Shown: positions 1-5,575 of the stretch, piece by piece
How the letters are laid out: each line of letters starts with the position of its first letter
Position numbering within the stretch: the stretch's first letter is position 1
Source of the DNA: Acidobacteriota bacterium
Lineage (GTDB): Bacteria; Acidobacteriota; Vicinamibacteria; Vicinamibacterales; 2-12-FULL-66-21
Assembly (NCBI GenBank): GCA_013817065.1
Contig: JACDDJ010000342.1
Span: forward strand, 1-5,575
Direction of reading: 5' to 3'
DNA length: 5,575 nt
Program-made: the position numbers and the translations under genes
The notes under the pieces: generated by a model
What the model was told of the DNA's origin: nothing
Database searches by the model: none
What the model saw: the letters and a program-made list of their open reading frames with translations, nothing else

Positions 1-428
1 ACCCAGATCTTCTTCGACATCGCGACCGCAACCAGGATCGAGTCGACCGCGAAGACGATGTCGGTGAGCTCGACCTTCGCGACCGTTCCCCAGAAGGGGG
101 ACAGCCCCATCCAGGCGACCGCCGGCTTGATGGTGCTGCGGTCCTCCCCTTCGTCGCGTCCGAAAAAGTGGCTGTATGTAAGCCAGAACAGGTAGCCGGC
201 GCCAACCAGCTTGATGAAGGCGACCTGCATCAAGTGCACGGCAAGGAAGATGGCGAGGATCCTGAAGAAAAACGCGCCGAGGATCCCGTAACGCAGCGCC
301 TTGCGTTGCTGGTGCTTGGGCAGTCCCAGCACCAGAATCGCCAGCACGAGAGCGTTGTCTGCGCTCAGCAGCCCCTCGATGATGACGAGAAGCCCGATAG
401 TGACTAAATCAGCGACCTGAAAATCCAT
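1..428 (-). CDS. TerC-family integral membrane protein (YkoY-like), 5' part only
   Basis: The minus strand encodes the first 142 residues of a TerC-family protein; the rest lies beyond the left edge. Two family signatures are visible. The first is EGLLSADNALVLA at residues 18-30, with acidic E18 and D24 inside the first membrane segment. The second is VELTDIVFAVDS at residues 119-130, with E120, D123 and D129. Hydrophobic stretches at about 8-36, 48-72, 74-90 and 119-137 fit the N-terminal half of a multi-pass protein. TerC proteins are linked to tellurite resistance and, better supported in several bacteria, to Mn2+ export; the buried acidic residues are thought to bind the metal. The ATG at 428-426 is secure: an in-frame TAG lies only five codons upstream (446-444) with no other start between. 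Its Shine-Dalgarno is weak (GCGGACAG). It is divergent from the heat-shock operon. The family call is sure; substrate and exact subfamily are inferred. Confidence 0.9.
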   Translation of the reverse strand, partial: MDFQVADLVTIGLLVIIEGLLSADNALVLAILVLGLPKHQQRKALRYGILGAFFFRILAIFLAVHLMQVAFIKLVGAGYLFWLTYSHFFGRDEGEDRSTIKPAVAWMGLSPFWGTVAKVELTDIVFAVDSILVAVAMSKKIW

Positions 429-455
429 CTGTCCGCTGCGGCTCTACGGTTGAAG

Positions 456-474
456 TTGACACGACACGTGTCAA
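456..474. promoter_or_regulatory. HAIR-like inverted repeat, probable HspR operator
   Basis: The sequence reads TTGACAC-N5-GTGTCAA, a perfect 7-bp inverted repeat centred on position 465. The known HspR operator (HAIR) is CTTGAGT-N7-ACTCAAG. Aligned over 455-475, the outer TTGA...TCAA blocks match with exactly the same 11-nt separation and the final G also matches; the inner two bases of each arm differ (CA/TG instead of GT/AC). That gives 9 of 14 consensus arm positions. It lies 62 bp before the hspR start and 27 bp before the terC-like start, overlapping the -35 box. HspR binding here is inferred from position, symmetry and the adjacent hspR gene. Confidence 0.78.
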
Positions 475-484
475 GACCTATCTT
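456..484 (+). promoter_or_regulatory. Sigma70-type promoter of the hspR-dnaJ-clpB-ftsH operon
   Basis: A perfect -35 hexamer TTGACA (456-461) is followed after exactly 17 bp by TATCTT (479-484), which matches TATAAT at four of six positions. The expected transcription start is near 490-492, giving a leader of about 45 nt before the hspR ATG at 537. The -35 and most of the spacer sit inside the inverted repeat, so a bound repressor would block RNA polymerase directly. This is a housekeeping-type promoter under repressor control, as expected for an HspR regulon, not an alternative-sigma heat-shock promoter. Confidence 0.72.
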
Positions 485-524
485 TGAGCTGACGCAAGGT
501 TCAGGCCCGTTGCGGGGGCATGCC

Positions 525-528
525 GGAG
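525..528 (+). promoter_or_regulatory. Ribosome binding site of hspR
   Basis: GGAG lies 8 nt before the ATG at 537. It decides the start: the upstream in-frame TTG codons at 450 and 510 have poorer context, and 450 lies upstream of the predicted -35 box, so it should not be in the transcript. Confidence 0.7.
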
Positions 529-536
529 CAGACGGG

Positions 537-869
537 ATGATTGAACACGATCTCTACTTTATCAGCATGGCTGCGAGACTGTTGGACATGCACCCGCAGA
601 CCTTGCGGAAATACGAGCGGCTGGGGCTGGTGCGGCCGACCCGCACGGTCGGCAGCATGCGGGTCTATACGCAGGACGAGCTGGAGCGGCTCAGGTTGAT
701 CAAGCACTTAGTCGACGAAGCCGGCATCAATCTCGCCGGCGTCCAGCGACTGCTCGAGATTGCCGAGGCGGTTCAGCGCATTCGTCCGCTGGTGAAGGAA
801 GGCCGACCCGAGTCCCGCCGGCGCATCGCTATTGAGATCGAGCGGATTGGCGAGATGGCAGGGCTTTGA
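537..869 (+). CDS. hspR: HspR, MerR-family heat-shock transcriptional repressor
   Basis: The gene encodes a 110-residue DNA-binding protein of the HspR branch of the MerR family. The winged helix-turn-helix spans about residues 7-75. It starts with YFISMAARLLDMHPQTLRKYE (7-27; positions only beyond this), has the HspR-typical MHPQTLR (18-24), the GLVRPTRT wing (30-37), and the GINLAGVQRLLE segment (63-74) that distinguishes HspR from metal-sensing MerR proteins. No cysteine is present, so it is not a metal or redox sensor of the MerR/SoxR kind. HspR represses chaperone operons through HAIR sites, usually with DnaK as co-repressor, so that chaperone titration by unfolded protein releases repression. 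A short basic/acidic tail (77-110) follows. The ATG at 537 was chosen over an in-frame TTG at 450 because it has a good GGAG and lies downstream of the promoter. Its TGA overlaps the dnaJ ATG by one base, implying translational coupling. As first gene behind the operator it is probably autoregulated. Confidence 0.94.
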   Translation: MIEHDLYFISMAARLLDMHPQTLRKYERLGLVRPTRTVGSMRVYTQDELERLRLIKHLVDEAGINLAGVQRLLEIAEAVQRIRPLVKEGRPESRRRIAIEIERIGEMAGL

Positions 870-1888
870 TGGAATTCAAGGACTACTACCAGACGCTCGG
901 GGTGGCGAAGAACGCTTCTGAGAAGGAGCTCAAGCAGGCGTACCGCAAGCTCGCCCGCAAGCACCACCCGGACGTCAATCCAGGCGACAAGGCGGCCGAG
1001 GCCAGGTTCAAGGAGATCAACGAGGCATACGAAGTGCTCGGGGATCCCGACAAGCGCCGCAAATACGACGAGCTCGGCGCCAACTGGCGGATGTACGAAC
1101 AGGCGCAGCAAGGCCAGCCGGGCGGCAATCCGTTCGGCGGCGGCGCCAACCCGTTTGGCGGCGGTGGCGGCGCGTGGACGATCAACATGGGCGGCGGCGG
1201 TGGCGGCTACCGGACCATGAACGAAGAAGAGATGCACGAGATCTTCGGCAATGAGGATCCGTTCTCCGACTTCTTCAAGACGTTCTTCGGGGGAGGCGCC
1301 GGCGGCGGTGGCGCGCAGCGCGAATCGGGGCGGCCGCGATCGCGTGGCGCGCGGTCGCAGAAAGGGCGCGACATCGAGCACGAGGTGGAGCTCACGCTCG
1401 AAGAGGCCTTTCACGGGGCGACGCGCCGGATCTCGATCAAGCAGAGCGGCCACGCCCGGAGCGTCGACGTGCGGATTCCGGCGGGCGTGAAGGACGGCGC
1501 GCGCGTCCGCGCCGCCGGCGAAGGAGAAACCGGCGCCAACGGCGGGTCCGCCGGCGACCTGTATCTTCGCGTCAAGCTCAAGCCGCACGCGGTCTTCGAA
1601 CGCGACGGCGGCGACCTGCGCACCAAGGTGGCGGTGCCGGTGACGACCGCCGTCCTCGGCGGCGAGGCCAACGTCCCGACCATGACCGGCTCGGTTCGCC
1701 TCAAAATCCCGGAGACGACGCAGAACGGCCAGGTGTTCCGATTGAAGGGTCACGGCATGCCGACCGTCGGCAAGCCGGAGCAGCGCGGCGATCTCTACGC
1801 ACTTGCGGAAATTCAGTTGCCCAGGAACGTCACCAGGGATCAACGCAGACACTGGGAAGCGTTGCAGGACACAGAGAGAAGTAGCTGA
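869..1888 (+). CDS. Type II (class B) J-domain co-chaperone, DnaJ2/CbpA-like, no zinc finger
   Basis: This 339-residue Hsp40 stimulates the DnaK ATPase and delivers unfolded clients. The J domain is at about 5-70 with the invariant HPD at 33-35. A long Gly/Phe-rich linker follows (about 82-150), with two NPFGGG copies, a Gly6 run (108-113) and an EIFG...DPFSDFF segment (124-136). The two C-terminal substrate-binding beta domains lie at about 168-245 and 246-325. There are no CxxCxGxG repeats and no cysteine in the whole protein, so the zinc-binding domain of classical DnaJ is absent. That matches CbpA and the zinc-less Thermus DnaJ. The start is the ATG at 869, whose A is the last base of the hspR stop (TGATG); AGGG at 860-863 may serve as Shine-Dalgarno. 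A TTG one codon earlier is less likely. DnaK and GrpE are not in the window. The family is certain; choosing between the names dnaJ and cbpA is not possible from sequence alone. Confidence 0.95.
   Translation: MEFKDYYQTLGVAKNASEKELKQAYRKLARKHHPDVNPGDKAAEARFKEINEAYEVLGDPDKRRKYDELGANWRMYEQAQQGQPGGNPFGGGANPFGGGGGAWTINMGGGGGGYRTMNEEEMHEIFGNEDPFSDFFKTFFGGGAGGGGAQRESGRPRSRGARSQKGRDIEHEVELTLEEAFHGATRRISIKQSGHARSVDVRIPAGVKDGARVRAAGEGETGANGGSAGDLYLRVKLKPHAVFERDGGDLRTKVAVPVTTAVLGGEANVPTMTGSVRLKIPETTQNGQVFRLKGHGMPTVGKPEQRGDLYALAEIQLPRNVTRDQRRHWEALQDTERSS
1127..1168 (+). repeat. 21-bp imperfect tandem duplication in the J-protein Gly/Phe linker
   Basis: Two adjacent 21-nt units (1127-1147 and 1148-1168) encode NPFGGGA and NPFGGGG. 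They agree at 17 of 21 bases; three of the four differences are at third codon positions and silent, the fourth gives Ala versus Gly. The frame is kept. This looks like an old in-frame duplication that lengthened the flexible linker, next to further GGC-rich sequence (to about 1206) that also encodes glycine. Confidence 0.8.
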
Positions 1889-1909
1889 GCGCTAGTTGGC
1901 TGGTGAAGC

Positions 1910-4528
1910 ATGAACCTGAACAAGTACACCGAGAAGGCACAGGAAGCGATCGTCGGCGCGCAGCAGTTGGCCGATCGTGACGGCCATCCGGAGATCACGC
2001 CGGAGCACGTGCTGCTGACGCTGCTCGAACAGCGGGACGGCATCGTCCCGTCGATCGTCCGCAAGATGAATGCGGATCCGGCGGCACTGACGACCGCCGT
2101 CCGAAGCGAGCTGGGGCGTGCCCCGCGCGCACACGGCGGCTCGCAGCCGTCGCTGTCGGCGCGCCTGCGCCAGGTCACGAACGAGGCCGAAGCGGAGGCC
2201 GAACGGCTGAAGGACGAGTACGTCAGCACCGAGCATCTGTTTGTCGCGATCGCCAGCGAGAGCGGCCACTCCCCCGCCGGCCGACTGCTGCAGCAGCAGC
2301 GGATCACGCGCGACGCGATCCTCCAGGCGCTCACCGCCGTCCGCGGCTCGCAGCGAGTCACCTCGCAGAACCCCGAGGCCACCTACGAATCGCTCGAGCG
2401 CTATGGACGCGATCTCACCGAGCTCGCGCGCAAGGGCAAGCTCGACCCGGTCATCGGTCGCGACGACGAGATCCGGCGCGTGATCCAGGTGCTGTCACGA
2501 CGCACCAAGAACAATCCTGTGCTCATCGGCGAACCCGGCGTCGGCAAGACCGCTGTCGTCGAAGGCCTCGCCCAGCGGATCATTCGGCAGGACGTCCCCG
2601 AAGGACTGAAGAAGAAGCGGATCGTCGCGCTCGACATGGGTGCGCTCATAGCCGGCGCGAAGTACCGCGGCGAGTTCGAGGAGCGACTCAAGGCCGTGCT
2701 GAAGGAAGTGGCGGACGCGGCGGGACAGATCATCCTGTTCATCGACGAGCTGCATACGGTGGTGGGCGCGGGCGCGGCCGAGGGCGCGATGGACGCCTCG
2801 AACATGCTCAAGCCGATGCTGGCTCGCGGCGAACTGCACACCGTCGGCGCGACAACGCTTGACGAGTACCGCAAGCACATCGAGAAGGATGCCGCGCTCG
2901 AGCGCCGCTTCCAGCCGGTCATCGTCGGCGAGCCCACCGTCGAAGACACGATCAGCATCCTGCGCGGGCTCCGCGAACGCTACGAGATCCATCACGGCGT
3001 GCGGTTCAAGGATTCGGCGCTGGTCGCCGCGGCGGTGTTGTCGCATCGCTACATTTCGGATCGCTTCCTTCCCGACAAGGCGATCGACCTGGTCGACGAG
3101 GCGGCCTCGCGGCTGCGCATGGAGATCGACTCGATGCCCGCGGAGCTGGACGAAGTGGCGCGGCGCATGATGCAGCTCGAAATCGAGCGCGAGGCACTGC
3201 GCAAGGAATCAGACCGCGCCTCGAAGGAACGCCTCGAGAAGCTGGAGCAGGAGCTGGCGGATCTCAAGGAGGAGAACGATCGGCTCTCGTCGCACTGGCA
3301 GCAGGAGAAAGAACTGATCCAGGCCGGACGCAAAGTGAAAGAGGATCTCGAGCAGGTACGCCTCGAAATGCAGCGCGCGCAGCAGGCCGGCGACTACGCC
3401 AAGGCATCCGAGCTCCAGTACGGACGTATCCCGCAGATGGAGCGCCAGATCCAGGAGCACGAGGCGACGCTGGCCGAACTGCAGCAGGGTCAGCGCATGC
3501 TGAAGGAGGAAGTCGACGAGGAAGACATCGCGGAGGTGGTGAGCCGGTGGACGCACATTCCGGTCAGCCGGCTGGTCGAAGGCGAGGTCCAGAAGCTGCT
3601 CAAGATGGAGGAACGCCTCCATAACCGGGTCGTCGGACAGGAGGAGGCGATCCGTGCGGTGGCCAACGCCATCCGCCGTGCGCGTGCGGGGCTGCAGGAC
3701 CCGAACCGGCCACTCGGCAGCTTCATCTTCTTAGGCCCGACCGGCGTCGGCAAGACCGAGCTCGCCCGCGCACTCGCGGAGTTCATGTTCGACGACGAGC
3801 ACTCGATGATCCGCATCGACATGTCGGAGTACCAGGAGAAGCACACCGTGTCGCGCCTGATTGGCGCGCCGCCCGGATACGTTGGCTACGAGGAGTCCGG
3901 CCAGCTCACCGAAGCGGTGCGGCGACGACCCTACTCTGTCGTCCTCTTCGACGAGATCGAGAAGGCGCACCCCGAAGTGCTCAACGTCATGCTGCAGCTG
4001 CTCGATGATGGGCGGCTCACCGACGGCAAGGGAAGGACGGTCGACTTCAAGAACACCGTCGTGATCATGACGTCCAACGTCGGCAGCCACTACATCGCCG
4101 AGCAGGTCGCCGCCGGCACGACGACGGTGGACGGTAACGTCAAACGCCAGGTGATGGAGGCGCTGCGCGAACACTTCCGTCCGGAGTTCATCAACCGGCT
4201 CGACGAGATCATCATCTTCCACGCGCTCAGCCGCGCCGAGATGCGCACGATCATCGACATCCAGTTGCAAGGCCTGGCCAAGCGGCTCGAGGGTCGCAAG
4301 ATCCACATCGAGCTGACCGATCGCGCCAAAGACCGGCTCATTGCGGAAGGTTACGATCCGACCTACGGCGCGCGGCCGCTGAAGCGCACGATCCAGCGTT
4401 CGGTGCTGGACCCGCTCGCGATGCGCGTGCTCAATGGTGACTTCCGTGAAGGTGATACGGTCAGGATCGATGCGCCGGGCGGCGAGCTTCAGTTCGAGGC
4501 TGCGCGTGACACGGCGGCGGTGAGCTGA
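1910..4528 (+). CDS. clpB: ClpB (Hsp104-type) AAA+ protein disaggregase
   Basis: This 872-residue protein is full length (E. coli ClpB has 857). ClpB forms cytosolic hexamers that thread aggregated proteins through a central pore, working with DnaK and a J-protein. The N domain is at about 1-145. NBD1 carries Walker A GEPGVGKT (207-214), Walker B ending D279-E280, pore tyrosine Y252 in AKYRGEF, and arginine fingers R332-R333. The coiled-coil middle domain (about 410-530), with the YAKASELQYGRIP block, marks it as ClpB rather than ClpA or ClpC. NBD2 carries Walker A GPTGVGKT (609-616), Walker B D681-E682, pore loop GYVGY with Y657, arginine finger R763, and the GAR sensor-2 motif with R822. 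All catalytic residues I checked are present. There is no IGL/F ClpP-binding loop that I can recognise, as expected. The ATG at 1910 follows GGTGAAG and comes 21 bp after the J-protein stop, with no terminator in the gap, so it is in the operon. It ends immediately before ftsH in the same frame. Confidence 0.98.
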   Translation: MNLNKYTEKAQEAIVGAQQLADRDGHPEITPEHVLLTLLEQRDGIVPSIVRKMNADPAALTTAVRSELGRAPRAHGGSQPSLSARLRQVTNEAEAEAERLKDEYVSTEHLFVAIASESGHSPAGRLLQQQRITRDAILQALTAVRGSQRVTSQNPEATYESLERYGRDLTELARKGKLDPVIGRDDEIRRVIQVLSRRTKNNPVLIGEPGVGKTAVVEGLAQRIIRQDVPEGLKKKRIVALDMGALIAGAKYRGEFEERLKAVLKEVADAAGQIILFIDELHTVVGAGAAEGAMDASNMLKPMLARGELHTVGATTLDEYRKHIEKDAALERRFQPVIVGEPTVEDTISILRGLRERYEIHHGVRFKDSALVAAAVLSHRYISDRFLPDKAIDLVDEAASRLRMEIDSMPAELDEVARRMMQLEIEREALRKESDRASKERLEKLEQELADLKEENDRLSSHWQQEKELIQAGRKVKEDLEQVRLEMQRAQQAGDYAKASELQYGRIPQMERQIQEHEATLAELQQGQRMLKEEVDEEDIAEVVSRWTHIPVSRLVEGEVQKLLKMEERLHNRVVGQEEAIRAVANAIRRARAGLQDPNRPLGSFIFLGPTGVGKTELARALAEFMFDDEHSMIRIDMSEYQEKHTVSRLIGAPPGYVGYEESGQLTEAVRRRPYSVVLFDEIEKAHPEVLNVMLQLLDDGRLTDGKGRTVDFKNTVVIMTSNVGSHYIAEQVAAGTTTVDGNVKRQVMEALREHFRPEFINRLDEIIIFHALSRAEMRTIIDIQLQGLAKRLEGRKIHIELTDRAKDRLIAEGYDPTYGARPLKRTIQRSVLDPLAMRVLNGDFREGDTVRIDAPGGELQFEAARDTAAVS

Positions 4529-5575
<1,047 letters not shown>

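Larger units (their letters stand above)
429..536. promoter_or_regulatory. Divergent intergenic control region between terC-like gene and hspR
   Basis: This 108-bp gap is the only substantial non-coding stretch in the window. It holds a 19-bp inverted repeat, a sigma70-type promoter facing the hspR operon, and the hspR ribosome binding site. Because the repeat is symmetric and carries TTGACA in each arm, a -35-like hexamer faces both ways. On the minus strand, however, I find no convincing -10 at 16-18 bp (AACCGT at 17 bp), so the terC promoter is unresolved. Confidence 0.75.

Noticed and set aside
168..407. Plus-strand open frame of 79 codons
   Set aside because: It is antisense to the TerC signature motifs and has no domain or convincing ribosome binding site.
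429..475. Minus-strand promoter for the terC-like gene using the TTGACA at 474-469
   Set aside because: The hexamers at 16-18 bp (such as AACCGT) do not resemble a -10, so I list it only as a possibility in the divergent-operator finding.
484..503. Second HspR site (TTGAGCTGACGCAAGGTTCA) over the -10 region
   Set aside because: Only the TTGAG half resembles HAIR; the TCA on the other side is at the wrong spacing and the repeat is poor. At best a half-site.
450..536. Longer HspR starting at TTG 450 (139 residues)
   Set aside because: TTG 450 is upstream of the predicted -35 box, so it would not be in the transcript, and the extra 29 residues do not resemble HspR family N-termini. ATG 537 has a good GGAG.
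773..1852. Minus-strand open frame of 359 codons opposite the J-protein gene
   Set aside because: It lies wholly antisense to clear coding sequence of hspR and the J-protein, its translation shows no recognisable domain, and long antisense frames are common in GC-rich genes.
1889..1909. Possible terminator or promoter between the J-protein gene and clpB
   Set aside because: The 21-bp gap holds no stable GC-rich hairpin with a T-run and is too short for a full promoter; it only carries the clpB ribosome binding site.
2258..2480. Internal clpB start giving an N-domain-less ClpB, as in E. coli
   Set aside because: In the linker after the N domain I found no in-frame ATG, GTG or TTG until a GTG already inside NBD1, so a short isoform is not supported.

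Overview
This GC-rich window (GC content judged by eye) holds a divergent locus. On the minus strand, running off the left edge, is the 5' part of a TerC-family membrane protein gene. On the plus strand, running off the right edge, is a tightly packed four-gene protein quality-control operon: hspR - zinc-finger-less dnaJ (cbpA/dnaJ2 type) - clpB - ftsH. Coding density is very high. The only real intergenic gap is the 108 bp between the divergent genes (429-536), and it contains the control region.

Layout: 1-428 (-) TerC N-terminal half; 429-536 divergent control region, with a HAIR-like inverted repeat (456-474) embedded in a TTGACA-N17-TATCTT promoter; 537-869 hspR; 869-1888 dnaJ/cbpA, whose start codon overlaps the hspR stop; 1910-4528 clpB after a 21-bp gap; 4529-5575 ftsH, starting directly after the clpB stop and cut by the window end before its protease domain.

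How it fits together: HspR is the heat-shock repressor. Its presumed operator covers the -35 box and spacer of the only good promoter seen, which implies autoregulation of the whole operon. The J-protein feeds substrates to DnaK (not encoded here) and, with DnaK, to the ClpB disaggregase. FtsH, the membrane-anchored AAA+ zinc protease, adds degradation of damaged membrane and regulatory proteins. The locus therefore joins repression, substrate recognition, disaggregation and degradation in one transcription unit.

Organism: high GC, an HspR/HAIR regulon, a hspR-dnaJ-clpB order with ftsH attached, and TTG starts suggest a high-GC bacterium. A member of the Acidobacteriota (Vicinamibacteria-like) or a related phylum is my best guess, but the window has no phylogenetic marker that settles it. 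I see no mobile element, CRISPR array, RNA gene or convincing terminator. The genes belong to known families; the notable points are the operator/promoter architecture, the divergent terC and the in-frame clpB/ftsH junction.
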